Shown in pieces: positions 17,995-27,466 of a stretch of DNA of 32,226 nt. The notes beneath the pieces were generated by a model. It was not told the origin of the DNA, ran no database searches, and worked only from the letters and a program-made list of their open reading frames with translations. Numbering within the stretch: position 1 is the stretch's first letter; each line of letters opens with the position of its first letter. The position numbers were made by a program, and so were the translations under genes. This stretch comes from Candidatus Aciduliprofundum sp. (GTDB lineage: Archaea > Thermoplasmatota > Thermoplasmata > Thermoplasmatales > Aciduliprofundaceae): contig WAPW01000099.1 in the NCBI GenBank assembly GCA_015520565.1, positions 1-32,226 of the forward strand, written 5' to 3'.

Positions 17995-19590
17995 TGTTAG
18001 ATTTAGCTCCATTGCAATTGTTGGATATCCAAGCTCAAAATTCTCTAGGACCTCTGGATGTATTTCTCCAAAGAACCCTATCTCCTCGCCTTTATAAATT
18101 CCTGCAACTCTACCTGAAATGAAGCTATTGTGCTCTATTTCCTTTATTTCATATTTCCCAATGCCTAAATCTCTCAGTATGGCTTCTGCATAGGACTTAC
18201 TTAGTGTGAAGCTCGCTGAAGAATCTATGTACAAGAACGCAAGATGCTCTTCTTTCTCTTCTTGCATCACATATCCAATTTCAAATATTTTCTGTGGCAG
18301 TTCTCTATGCTTATTCTTTCGTAGAATTTCCATCAGGGAAGGAATGAGCCAGCTGCGCAGAGTGGTTCCATCTTCCGTTATTGGATTTTCAATCTCTACA
18401 AAGTTCTCTCTTGATAATCGCATAGCATTGTATTGAATTTTTGGAGATGTTATTGTTAAGGTTGTAACCTCTGAGAATCCTAGGCCAAGCATTATTTCCC
18501 TCACCATATTTTCAAAATCTTTTATCGTGCTTCCTATCTTCTCTTTCGTTGGCAAAGAGGGCTCAAAATTCTGAAAAGTCAAACCCTTGGCAATGTCTTC
18601 AATTATATCCACAGGGTGAAGAATATCCATTCTGTAGGGGGGAATTGTGACTTTTATTCTTTCATCCTTTATTTCAGCATCAAAGCGCATTCTTTGCAAG
18701 GAATCCAAAATCTCTCCATCGCTCAATTTCTTACCTAAAATCTTTTCAATATAATCTTTTTCAACTTCAATTTTTCCATACTCTAATTCTGGGGTTCTAA
18801 TAATACTATCAGGATATTTTATTTCCACTCTTTCAATTGAAACACCTCTATCTGCAAAGGAGCAAGCTAGGATGTTGAGCACAGAGTTCAGGGTATTCAA
18901 ATCTGTGCCTGTTATATCAATGAATATATTTTTCGTTTCATTAGTTATTTGAGTTAAATTTCCGTTGATTATTGGAGGAAATGATAGAACATTTCCTTGC
19001 GAGTCAAGTATAATTGGATATTCTTTCAATCCTTTGAGGATATGTGCATACTCTATACCTTTAGGATGCTCTTTTAGAATTTCCTCTAAGCTCATCTCAT
19101 CTTGAAATCCCAAAGGGGCAAATTTAAAATCTTTATCCTTTGGAACATAGTAAAAAGGTGGCTTGACTTTATCAAAATCATGCAGTCCTATAGCCAATTT
19201 TTTTCTTTTTCTACCCACCGTTATATGCAATTTCTCTTGAAAATCCATCATACTCTTTATCATCAAATCGTCCACTTCTATCCCTTTAATTACAGCCCCC
19301 ACGATGTAAGGCCTTATATTTTTCATTCTTTCATCCACAAATATTTCCACATTTCCATCTCTTGCTCCATATTTTGGAGCTCCTCTATCAATGCCCCAGA
19401 ATCCCCTTATGGCTCTAACCACACCCTCAATTGTGTAGAGATCAGGTCTATCTGGAAAGAATTCTACACGAAGCTCCTTTTCATCTTCATCTTTAAAATC
19501 TGCTCCGAGCATATTCACATCTTTTATGAATTTATCTTCGTCAATGTTGAATCTCCTAAGCTCTTCTCTCTGCAATCTTATAACAGGCAT
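17983..19590 (-). CDS. pheT: Phenylalanyl-tRNA synthetase beta subunit
   Basis: MPVIRLQREELRRFN...RVEFFPDRPDLYTIEGVVRAIRGFWGI; YRMDILHPVDIIEDIAKGLTFQNFEP; ISGRVAGIYKGEEIGFFGEIHPEVLENF. Confidence 0.96.
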   Translation of the reverse strand: MPVIRLQREELRRFNIDEDKFIKDVNMLGADFKDEDEKELRVEFFPDRPDLYTIEGVVRAIRGFWGIDRGAPKYGARDGNVEIFVDERMKNIRPYIVGAVIKGIEVDDLMIKSMMDFQEKLHITVGRKRKKLAIGLHDFDKVKPPFYYVPKDKDFKFAPLGFQDEMSLEEILKEHPKGIEYAHILKGLKEYPIILDSQGNVLSFPPIINGNLTQITNETKNIFIDITGTDLNTLNSVLNILACSFADRGVSIERVEIKYPDSIIRTPELEYGKIEVEKDYIEKILGKKLSDGEILDSLQRMRFDAEIKDERIKVTIPPYRMDILHPVDIIEDIAKGLTFQNFEPSLPTKEKIGSTIKDFENMVREIMLGLGFSEVTTLTITSPKIQYNAMRLSRENFVEIENPITEDGTTLRSWLIPSLMEILRKNKHRELPQKIFEIGYVMQEEKEEHLAFLYIDSSASFTLSKSYAEAILRDLGIGKYEIKEIEHNSFISGRVAGIYKGEEIGFFGEIHPEVLENFELGYPTIAMELNLTKIK

Positions 19591-19622
19591 AAGTACCAAA
19601 AAGATGTATTGTAAAAAAAGTT

Positions 19623-20090
19623 TTACCTTATTTCCTTTAAAGCGAGATCAACGGCTTCTTCGGGAGAGCTTGCCTCTATATACTTTCCTTTCGTTATCTT
19701 CTCCTCCTCCAATTTCCAAGAGTTCAACGCAATTACCGTCTTTCCTTCGTTCAAGGCAAAGGATATTTCGGATAGGGTGCCTACAAATCCATCTATGGCA
19801 ATTAGAACATCTGCACTTCTTACTAGCAAATGATTTCTCGCTAAGCCATAGTATGTTGGAATGGCAATATCAACATAGGGATTTGCCTCTTCTTTGCCAT
19901 AAGGCAAAATTCCAATGGTTAATCCACCCGCATCCTTTGCACCCTTTGAGGCATGTAGCATAACACCTCCCAAGCCACCGGAAGCGAGGATGCATTTATT
20001 CTTTGCAATTAGCTCTCCAACCCTATATGCCATCTTGCAAATCTCTTCTTCGCATTTAGAGCCACCTATCACGCCTATAATGGAATACAT
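19623..20090 (-). CDS. TIGR00725/LOG-like Rossmann-fold protein (putative nucleotide-binding/lysine decarboxylase-like family)
   Basis: IGVIGGSKCEEEICKMAYRVGELIAKNKCILASGGLGGVMLHASKGAKDAGGLTIGILP. Confidence 0.85.
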   Translation of the reverse strand: MYSIIGVIGGSKCEEEICKMAYRVGELIAKNKCILASGGLGGVMLHASKGAKDAGGLTIGILPYGKEEANPYVDIAIPTYYGLARNHLLVRSADVLIAIDGFVGTLSEISFALNEGKTVIALNSWKLEEEKITKGKYIEASSPEEAVDLALKEIR

Positions 20091-20132
20091 AAAAACATAA
20101 AAGAAAAGAGTGAGTTAAAATTTTCTAAAAAC

Positions 20133-20543
20133 TTACCATCTGTTGTAGCTTCTCTTCTTGTAATTATTGTACCTTCTATTGTACTGCCTCTCGTGCTCTT
20201 CAGCGCTCATATCCAATTCTTCATTTATATCTCCAAGTTCTTCCTCACTCTTCTTTATACTTCCATACTTTCCAACATTCAGGCGCATGTGCCCGCGCAC
20301 CAAAGAAATATAGCCATTGTCCACGTATATTGTCTCTCCCTCGTCAATCATATCTGCCTGCTCATTCCACAATGACATTATTATGGTGCCTGTCTCATCT
20401 CCAACAACGGCTTCGGTCACATGCTTTGTCTCACCATACTTGGTGTTAATCTCTTTTGGCTCTCCCTTATGCAGAACCTTTGCCAAAACATTAACTCTTT
20501 TGGCATTTGGGTTCAAGTCCTTTATTTTGGTTAATTCTTCCAT
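20133..20543 (-). CDS. Single-stranded DNA-binding protein, single OB fold (RPA/SOSS-B-like)
   Basis: MEELTKIKDLNPNAKRVNVLAKVLHKGEPKEI...VTEAVVGDETGTIIMSLWNEQADMIDEGETIYVDNGYISLVRGHMRLNVGKYG; basic/aromatic C-terminal tail. Confidence 0.9.
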   Translation of the reverse strand: MEELTKIKDLNPNAKRVNVLAKVLHKGEPKEINTKYGETKHVTEAVVGDETGTIIMSLWNEQADMIDEGETIYVDNGYISLVRGHMRLNVGKYGSIKKSEEELGDINEELDMSAEEHERQYNRRYNNYKKRSYNRW

Positions 20544-20695
20544 TTTCTACACTTCCTTTTTCTTCAGGGCTAAAAGCCCAAGGCACTCTAAATGCTGATT
20601 GTATAAAAATATTCGTATATCCTATATTGCTATGTCTTATCACGACATGCTTGAGGAAAGAAATTAAATATTTGTTTTTAATAGCATATAATAGG

Positions 20696-21445
20696 ATGAA
20701 AATAGTTCCCTTGGGCGTAAAGGATCTAGATACATTTATTCCTGGGGTACGGGAAGAATCTTTGAACATGATTTATGGCCCTCCAGGCTCAGGCAAAACA
20801 ATATTTGCAATGCAGTATCTAGCTAGTGGAGCATTAAAAGGCGAGAGTGTTTTGTATATTTCCCTTGACCAACCAAGCTGGATGGTTCGCGAGAATTTTG
20901 AGGATTTTGATATACTTCTTGATGAAATTTATATTTTTGATGCAGTGCCTATAATTTCAGGAAAAGCGGAGATAAAGCCAGTTAGGGAGGTAACCCCCTT
21001 TGCTAAACCATCTAAAATGAAAAATGCTGAGAGAAACAGGAAACCTTTTGAAGCGGATGTATTGTCACTAAGGGCCACATTGAAAAATGTTTTTGATAGG
21101 ATAAAATTTGATAGAATTGTGGTTGATTCTATAACCTCATTGAGATATTTTTATATGCGAGGACTAAATCCTAACTCTGGTGTGCATGCATTTTTGAACT
21201 TTTTAGAGGAAAGCTCTAATAGTGCCGTTCTAGTAACTGCTGAGGATTATGATAACCTTCTTTCTTCTAAGCCTTTAATGGATTCTGTATTTTATATAAA
21301 CTCTGCGAATAGGAGTTTTGAGATGATAATTGAAAAGAGCACAGTTGCCCATGTTATTGATAAAATACCCTTGAGCCTGACTAAAAAGGGATTTTCAGTG
21401 GATGAGAGGTTCTATGTCAAATTTACTAGGAGGAAGGTTAAATGA
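20696..21445 (+). CDS. KaiC-like RecA-superfamily ATPase (single domain)
   Basis: Walker A YGPPGSGKTIFAMQYLASGALKGESVLYISLDQ, Walker B FDRIVVDSITSLRYF. ATG 20696 chosen; the longer ORF start at 20507 would run antisense through ssb. Confidence 0.88.
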   Translation: MKIVPLGVKDLDTFIPGVREESLNMIYGPPGSGKTIFAMQYLASGALKGESVLYISLDQPSWMVRENFEDFDILLDEIYIFDAVPIISGKAEIKPVREVTPFAKPSKMKNAERNRKPFEADVLSLRATLKNVFDRIKFDRIVVDSITSLRYFYMRGLNPNSGVHAFLNFLEESSNSAVLVTAEDYDNLLSSKPLMDSVFYINSANRSFEMIIEKSTVAHVIDKIPLSLTKKGFSVDERFYVKFTRRKVK

Positions 21446-22170
21446 AGGTGAAGTTTGGAGTAGTGGGGCTTGACAAGATGCTTGAAGGGGGCTTGATTAA
21501 GGGTAATACCTACCTCTTAATTGGCTCTTCAGGTACTGGAAAAACTGTTTTATCTACAAGATTTTTGCTAGAAGGATTAAATAATGGTGAAAATTGTTTA
21601 TACATTTCCGTGGACAAACATCCTTCCTTGGTTCTCCAGCGAATTATGCTTGGTTTTGGTTGGAACCTTAGCAGATTGAGAGTCATGGATGCAGTTCCTA
21701 CAGAAGCTCTTTACTCTGAATCTCCCTCCATAAAGGATATAACTGCCAAGGGAGAAATTCGTGCTGCCTATGAGGATTCAAAGAAGACAAAAGGGGGAGG
21801 GCTAAGTGTGGAGGCATTGGTTATAAAGGTAAATCAAGAGCTTAAAAGGAGTAAGATAGATAGGATAGTTCTAGATTCTCTCACAGTTTTCAAGAATTTT
21901 GCCATAGAAGAAAGTCGCACTTTGCTCAGCATACATAGATTGTTTGCATTCTTTCAGAATATTGGAGCAACAACGATAATAACAGCCTCAGATAAGATGG
22001 ATTTGCGTGGTGAGATTCTTTTAAGCTCAGGAGTAATAAAGCTTGAGAAAAACCCGAGCAATAGTGGTGAGGAAAGATATATTAGGATTTTGAAAATGCG
22101 GGGCTCTGGCTACGACCCAAGGGCAAAGAGGATGTACATAACTGAGGATGGAGTATTCGTTTTAAGATGA
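21442..22170 (+). CDS. KaiC-like RecA-superfamily ATPase (single domain)
   Basis: GLDKMLEGGLIKGNTYLLIGSSGTGKTVLSTRFLLEGLNNGENCLYISVDK; Walker B IDRIVLDSLTVF. Overlaps the preceding gene by ATGA. Confidence 0.9.
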   Translation: MKVKFGVVGLDKMLEGGLIKGNTYLLIGSSGTGKTVLSTRFLLEGLNNGENCLYISVDKHPSLVLQRIMLGFGWNLSRLRVMDAVPTEALYSESPSIKDITAKGEIRAAYEDSKKTKGGGLSVEALVIKVNQELKRSKIDRIVLDSLTVFKNFAIEESRTLLSIHRLFAFFQNIGATTIITASDKMDLRGEILLSSGVIKLEKNPSNSGEERYIRILKMRGSGYDPRAKRMYITEDGVFVLR

Positions 22171-22203
22171 AATTTTATATACTCAAAAATTTATAATGTT
22201 TTA

Positions 22204-22599
22204 ATGAGCTATGAAATTCCTAAAGAGGATGAAATCAAGGAAATCTTGCTTAAAATTATGAAGAGAAGGGGCATAGTGGAATCCCAAGCTGAGTTGCATA
22301 GGGAGGTTATGAAACATCTTAAGAGGAGAAATAAAGAGTACAAGTTGAGTGGTAAAAGAATGAGAATAATTGCCCTTGCTACAGGCAAAATTAAGATAGA
22401 GATAAGGTACAAACTCACAGATAGAATTGTGGAAGAGATGGACAAATGCCCAGTTTGCGGAGGAAATATGGTAAGAATAGAGAATTCAACCCTTGATGGA
22501 GAGAATGTTGTTATAGGGTTCAAATGCACAAAGTGCCCTTACTGGACTGGGAAGAAGCTTAGAGTGCCCATAAGGTACATATTTCGCTACAAATCTTAA
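22204..22599 (+). CDS. Conserved archaeal-type protein with C-terminal zinc ribbon
   Basis: CPVCGGNMVRIENSTLDGENVVIGFKCTKCPYW, two CxxC knuckles; helical N-terminus. Confidence 0.75.
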   Translation: MSYEIPKEDEIKEILLKIMKRRGIVESQAELHREVMKHLKRRNKEYKLSGKRMRIIALATGKIKIEIRYKLTDRIVEEMDKCPVCGGNMVRIENSTLDGENVVIGFKCTKCPYWTGKKLRVPIRYIFRYKS

Positions 22600-22794
22600 T
22601 TATACCCAGGTAGCACGCTCTAATTCTCTCTCTTTTTTTGTTTTCTTCTTAAACTCTTTGTAATGCTTCTTGCATAGATGCACCTTTGTGCTCTTTCCTC
22701 CTTTTAGATTGAAAATTTTTTCTGCTTTTTTTCTAGATACCGTTTTAACCGCTACTTCATCGCATCCAACCACATCACATGTTTTCTCGCTCAT
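22600..22794 (-). CDS. Small putative zinc-binding protein, 64 aa
   Basis: MSEKTCDVVGCDEVAVKTVSRKKAEKIFNL...VHLCKKHYKEFKKKTKKERELERATWV; C-x4-C and C-x2-H pairs. Confidence 0.7.
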   Translation of the reverse strand: MSEKTCDVVGCDEVAVKTVSRKKAEKIFNLKGGKSTKVHLCKKHYKEFKKKTKKERELERATWV

Positions 22795-22844
22795 AGGTTA
22801 GCAATTTCTTCGTGTATAATAATTTTTGCCTTTTCTCACGATAA

Positions 22845-22854
22845 CTTTAAAATA
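22845..22854 (+). promoter_or_regulatory. TATA-box-like element upstream of rps6e
   Basis: CTTTAAAATA about 35 nt upstream of the ATG at 22889. Confidence 0.4.
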
Positions 22855-22888
22855 AAAGTTACTATTATGCGGGTAAAGGTGATGGTAC

Positions 22889-23278
22889 ATGGCGACTTTC
22901 AAAGTGGTTATAAATGATACTAAGACGGGAAAATCGTATCAGAAGGAGATTACTGGCACTAAGGCTAACTCCCTCATAGGAAAGAGAATCGGGCAAGAGG
23001 TTGATGGAGTTTTTGTAGATTTGCCAGGGTATAAGCTTCTAATAACTGGTGGTACCGATAAGGATGGTTTTCCGATGAGAAAGAATCTTCAAGGTGCTCG
23101 CAGGAAAAAACTGCTTCTCAAAGGAGGCATAGGATTCCATCCCACTAGGTCAGGTATGAGAAAGAAGAAGATGGTGAGAGGTAATACAATCTCTGCAGAC
23201 ATTGTGCAGATTAATATGAAGATTGTGCAGTATGGTCCAAAGCCCATTGAGGAGGCCATAAAGGAAGGTGAAGCATGA
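22889..23278 (+). CDS. rps6e: 30S ribosomal protein S6e
   Basis: [23 protein letters not shown]...[49 protein letters not shown]. Confidence 0.97.
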   Translation: MATFKVVINDTKTGKSYQKEITGTKANSLIGKRIGQEVDGVFVDLPGYKLLITGGTDKDGFPMRKNLQGARRKKLLLKGGIGFHPTRSGMRKKKMVRGNTISADIVQINMKIVQYGPKPIEEAIKEGEA

Positions 23279-24501
23279 GCCTTCCAAAACAGCCTGAAGT
23301 GAATATCGGAATGGTTGGGCATGTGGACCATGGTAAGACCACATTAACAAAGGCAATTACGGGAAAATGGACAGATACCCATAGCGAAGAGATGAGGAGG
23401 GGTATAACTATAAAATTGGGCTATGCCGATGCTGCCTTTTATAAATGCAAGGATGTTGAGCCTCCATCTTGTTATGTTTCAAACCCTTCAAAATGTCCAG
23501 ATGGAGCCAATTTATTGCGTGTAGTTTCTTTTGTAGATGCTCCCGGGCACGAGACCCTTATGGCCACTATGCTAAGTGGAGCTGCCATAATGAATGGTGC
23601 GCTTCTTGTAATAGCCGCGAACCAGAAATGCCCTCAGCCACAAACTAAGGAGCATCTTATGGCTCTGGATATTGTGGGAGTAAAGAAGATAATAATTGTC
23701 CAGAATAAAATTGATTTAGTGAATGATGAGAGGGCTAGGGAGAATTATAGGGAGATTAAAGAATTCGTAAAAGGCACTGTGGCCGAGGATGCACCCATTA
23801 TCCCTGTGAGTGCTCATCATGATGCAAATATTGATGTTCTCATTGAGGCAATAGAAAAGCACATACCTACTCCCAAATTTGACCCTAGCAAGCCTCCAAG
23901 ATTGTACATTGCTAGGAGCTTTGATGTGAATAAACCGGGCACTAGGCCCAAGGATTTAGTAGGAGGGGTGATAGGGGGCTCCTTAATACAGGGAAAATTC
24001 AAAGTTGGAGATAAAATTGAAATTCTCCCGGGATTTTACATTTTGAAGGGGAACAAGGTTGAATGGGAACCCATACACACAGAAATTGTCTCCCTAATGT
24101 CTGGCGGAAGGTACTGGGATGAGATAAAGCCAGGGGGCCTTGTTGGGATAGGAACAAAATTGGATCCAGCTATCACAAAGAATGATGGTTTAATTGGAAG
24201 AATGGCTGGAAAGCCGGGAACATTACCCCCTGTGCTAACTAGCATAACCATGGATGTTCATTTACTTGAGCGTGTGGTTGGCTCTCGTGAAGAGAGGAAG
24301 GTTGAGAAGATAAAAACCAATGAGCTTTTAATGCTGAACATAGGTACTCTTGCCACCGTGGGTATTGTGACAAGTGGTAGAGACGATACTGTGGAGCTCA
24401 AGTTAAAATATCCAGCTGTGGCAGAGAAGGGCCAGAGAGTTGCAATCGGAAGGAGAATAGAGAACAGGTGGAGATTGATAGGTTACGGGATAATAAAATA
24501 A
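23275..24501 (+). CDS. eif2g: Translation initiation factor aIF2 gamma subunit
   Basis: [47 protein letters not shown], zinc-knuckle [59 protein letters not shown]. Confidence 0.98.
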   Translation: MSLPKQPEVNIGMVGHVDHGKTTLTKAITGKWTDTHSEEMRRGITIKLGYADAAFYKCKDVEPPSCYVSNPSKCPDGANLLRVVSFVDAPGHETLMATMLSGAAIMNGALLVIAANQKCPQPQTKEHLMALDIVGVKKIIIVQNKIDLVNDERARENYREIKEFVKGTVAEDAPIIPVSAHHDANIDVLIEAIEKHIPTPKFDPSKPPRLYIARSFDVNKPGTRPKDLVGGVIGGSLIQGKFKVGDKIEILPGFYILKGNKVEWEPIHTEIVSLMSGGRYWDEIKPGGLVGIGTKLDPAITKNDGLIGRMAGKPGTLPPVLTSITMDVHLLERVVGSREERKVEKIKTNELLMLNIGTLATVGIVTSGRDDTVELKLKYPAVAEKGQRVAIGRRIENRWRLIGYGIIK

Positions 24502-24502
24502 T

Positions 24503-25087
24503 TTAATATTCTAATTTCATCTGATGCTGCTCTTTATTAACAAAACCTTTTAGATTATAACCCTCCACGACTAATTCGCTTAGTATTTGCACATAAGCAT
24601 TATCGTAATTCTTGGTGGGAATGTAGGCAGAATTATTACGGGGCACATTGAATCCTTGCGATAGTAAAATCTCCAGAGCTTTTTTTCTCTCCTCTCCAAC
24701 TATCTTCTCCCTATATTGGGGAATGCCAACATTGCATTTTTCAAGCTCTCTCATAAATATAGGCCTATTGAAAAGTTTGTAAAGAGTGTAAAGGGTTATA
24801 TCAGGGGCCTCTTCCTCATCTATATCCCTTGCCTTCTTCCCAATTATTTCGTATATTGTCTTTTTTCTATTTTGCTGCACACTGTAAACCTTTGCAGGCT
24901 TAATGAATCTTTCTTTTAGGATTCCCATATCTGCCATGGCTTGCAAGTATCCTGTTAAAATAAGACGATGCTTCTTCACCCCCTTTTTCGCAAGCTCCTT
25001 GGATAAATCATTTATGGATCTACCATCCTTGCCCAAGATTTCGATTATCAGGTCCTTCAATGACTTGCCCACAATCTCCTTCTCCAT
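24503..25087 (-). CDS. Hypothetical protein with N-terminal winged-helix-like region
   Basis: KDLIIEILGKDGRSINDLSKELAKKGVKKHRLILTGYLQAMADMGILKERFIKPAKVYSV resembles a winged helix; no precise family recognised. Confidence 0.6.
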   Translation of the reverse strand: MEKEIVGKSLKDLIIEILGKDGRSINDLSKELAKKGVKKHRLILTGYLQAMADMGILKERFIKPAKVYSVQQNRKKTIYEIIGKKARDIDEEEAPDITLYTLYKLFNRPIFMRELEKCNVGIPQYREKIVGEERKKALEILLSQGFNVPRNNSAYIPTKNYDNAYVQILSELVVEGYNLKGFVNKEQHQMKLEY

Positions 25088-25197
25088 GAAAATCTAAGAT
25101 GTGATTTGCAACACTCTATAAATAGCTTTTGTTTTTTCATTCTTTCCCTTTATAAAATTCTTGAGCATTCTTTATATTTCTAATTCCATTTAACTCT

Positions 25198-25741
25198 GTG
25201 AGAGCTTATGTCCTCGTTGGGGAATCATCACGCTTGCCAAAAAAGCATCTTGTTGAAGTTCTACCAGGGAAGAGATTGATAGATTTGGTTGTTGAAAATT
25301 TGCAAAATATGGGGGCTGGATGTAGTTATTTACTCAAAAATATCCTTGAATGCTAACGCTCCTGTTATTGAGGATAAATCATCTTGGATTCTTGAATCTG
25401 TGTGCTCATTATTCAATCTTAGCAAAGAATTTTTTCTGTTTGGAGGGGATATGCCCCTCGTGAAAAGGGAAGCCCTCGCTATGCTTTTTGAGCAATTGGA
25501 TGGAAAGAATGGTGTAGTGCCAAGATGGAGTGATACTGGCTATTTAGAGCCATTGCATGCGATTTACACTAAGAGAATGCTTTCTTGCCTTTGCAATGCA
25601 AAGAGTTTGACTAAGGGAATTGAAAATTGCCCCGCTGTGAAATTCGTGCCTGCTGAAAAAATGCCTAAAGAAACATTTTTCAATGTCAATACCAAGGAGG
25701 ATTTAGAGAAATTAAAGAGTATGCTTTATTCGTTTAAATAA
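25198..25741 (+). pseudogene. MobA-like / NTP_transf_3 nucleotidyltransferase interrupted by a frameshift at 25311-25315
   Basis: GTG 25198 frame: VRAYVLVGESSRLPKKHLVEVLPGKRLIDLVVENLQNMG; frame of ORF 25289-25741: LDVVIYSKISLNANAPVIEDK...FLFGGDMPLVKREAL...GVVPRWSDTGYLEPLHAIYTKR...FFNVNTKEDLEKLKSML. Removing one G from GGGGG joins them as ...QNMGLDVVIYSK.... Confidence 0.75.
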
Positions 25742-25802
25742 TGAATTTCATCAAATTTCCCAAATTCGCAAAAGATAAATAATTCTGTTTCCATCTCTCC
25801 CT

Positions 25803-26252
25803 ATGGAAGAAAAAGTGAGGAAGATAATTTATAAGCATAGGAATGACGATTCAAAGCTTCTGGCAATTCTGCACGACGTTCAGAATGAATTCGGCTACAT
25901 TCCCGAGGATGCGATAAAAACTATTGCGAAAGAGTTAGGCATGAAGAAGGGAGAAGTTTACGATGCTGCATCGTTTTATTCCTTTTTCAAGTTCAAACCC
26001 GAAGGGAAGCACGAAGTGATGATCTGTGACTGCATAGTTTGCTACATCAAAGGCTCGGAAAGAATTATTGAAAGAATCGAAAAAGAGTTCGGGGTGAAGA
26101 TGGGCGAGACCACGAAGGATGGCAAATTCACATTCAAAATCGTTGAAGGTCTCGGACATTGCGAGCATTCGCCTGTGATGATGGTAGACGGAAAAATTTA
26201 CGGGGATTTAACTCCCGATAAGGCGGTGGAAATTTTGAGGGGGTGCGAGTGA
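25803..26252 (+). CDS. NuoE-like (24 kDa, thioredoxin-like [2Fe-2S]) subunit of NAD-linked formate dehydrogenase
   Basis: LLAILHDVQNEFGYIPEDAIKTIAKELGMKKGEVYDAASFYSFFKFKPEGKHEVMICDCIVCYIKGSE...GLGHCEHSPVMMVDGKIYGDLTPDKAVEIL. Confidence 0.93.
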   Translation: MEEKVRKIIYKHRNDDSKLLAILHDVQNEFGYIPEDAIKTIAKELGMKKGEVYDAASFYSFFKFKPEGKHEVMICDCIVCYIKGSERIIERIEKEFGVKMGETTKDGKFTFKIVEGLGHCEHSPVMMVDGKIYGDLTPDKAVEILRGCE

Positions 26253-27466
26253 TGCTACTTCTCAAAGATGCACGGAATGTGGAAGATTACCTCGCACAAG
26301 GAGGATTCAAGGCGCTCCGCAAAGCATTGGAATTCGAGCAAGATGAAATAATAAAAGAGGTGGAAACTTCTGGGCTTTGGGGAAGAGGAGGTGCCGCGTT
26401 CCCCACGGGGCTGAAGATGAAATTCGTAAGAAAGGAGAGAAAGACGCCGAAGTACATCGTGGCCAACGCGGACGAGGGAGAGCCGGGAACTTTTAAAGAT
26501 AGAGTTCTCATGGAGAGAAATCCGTACCAAATATTGGAAGGGATGATTATCTCCGCGTACGCCATAGGCGCCAAGAAGGGTTTTTTCTACATCCGCTACG
26601 AATACAGGGACATAGCAAAGGACATAGAGAGAAAAATAGAGGAATTACGAAGGTTAGGAATACTGGGCCCGAACATATACGGCTCGAAATTTTCATTTGA
26701 CATTGAACTCGTGTTAGGTGCAGGAGCTTATGTTTGCGGGGAAGAAACGGCGCTGATGGAGAGCATTGAGGGGAAGAGGGGATTTCCGAGAATAAAACCA
26801 CCTTATCCTGCGCAGTACGGGCTTTGGGGAAAGCCTACGCTGATTAACAATGTGGAAACCCTCGCGAATATACCCGTAGTGATGAGGATGGGAGGAGCGA
26901 ACTACAGCAGATTGGGAAAAAAGGGGTGTAGTGGGCCAAAGCTTTTCAGCGTGAGCGGATTCGTGAAGGAGCCGGGAGTTTACGAGGCGAATTTAGGGGA
27001 GAAAACAATCGGAGAGATTATCGAGCTCGCCGGAGGAGTTGAGGGGAAATTCAAAGGAATCATGCTGGGCGGCGGGGCCGCGGGGTTCATACTCAACGAA
27101 GAGTATTTAGATATGCCTCTTTGCTTTAAAGATGCAAAAGAGCGCGGCTTATTTTTAGGCACAGGAGATATAATAGTTTTCAACGAATCAGTAGAGCTTT
27201 GGGATATTCTGCTCAACATCGCAAAATTCTTCGAGCACGAGTCCTGCGGGCAGTGCTTCCCCTGCCGCTATGGCACCAAGAGGATGCGGGAAATAATTGA
27301 AAAAATTGTTTGCGGCGAGGGGAGAAAAGAGGATATAGAGAAACTTAATGCGACTGCGAGGGCGATGAAAATAGCCTCGCTCTGTCCTCTTGGCACGAGC
27401 GCGATGCTCGCTTATGAATCCGCCATGAATAATTTCCGCGAGGAGCTCATGGGGGTGATTCAATGA
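26252..27466 (+). CDS. NuoF-like (51 kDa, NAD/FMN/[4Fe-4S]) subunit
   Basis: GLWGRGGAAFPTGLKMKFV, YIVANADEGEPGTFKDRVLMERNP, GAGAYVCGEETALMESIEGKRGFPRIKPPYPA, ESCGQCFPCRYG. ATG 26252 preferred over ORF start 26243. Confidence 0.96.
   Translation: MLLLKDARNVEDYLAQGGFKALRKALEFEQDEIIKEVETSGLWGRGGAAFPTGLKMKFVRKERKTPKYIVANADEGEPGTFKDRVLMERNPYQILEGMIISAYAIGAKKGFFYIRYEYRDIAKDIERKIEELRRLGILGPNIYGSKFSFDIELVLGAGAYVCGEETALMESIEGKRGFPRIKPPYPAQYGLWGKPTLINNVETLANIPVVMRMGGANYSRLGKKGCSGPKLFSVSGFVKEPGVYEANLGEKTIGEIIELAGGVEGKFKGIMLGGGAAGFILNEEYLDMPLCFKDAKERGLFLGTGDIIVFNESVELWDILLNIAKFFEHESCGQCFPCRYGTKRMREIIEKIVCGEGRKEDIEKLNATARAMKIASLCPLGTSAMLAYESAMNNFREELMGVIQ

Noticed and set aside
20507-20695. N-terminal extension of the first KaiC-like ORF
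   Set aside because: Would overlap ssb on the opposite strand; protein similarity starts at ATG 20696 (MKIVPLGVKDLDTFIPG), which has a TATA-like element upstream.
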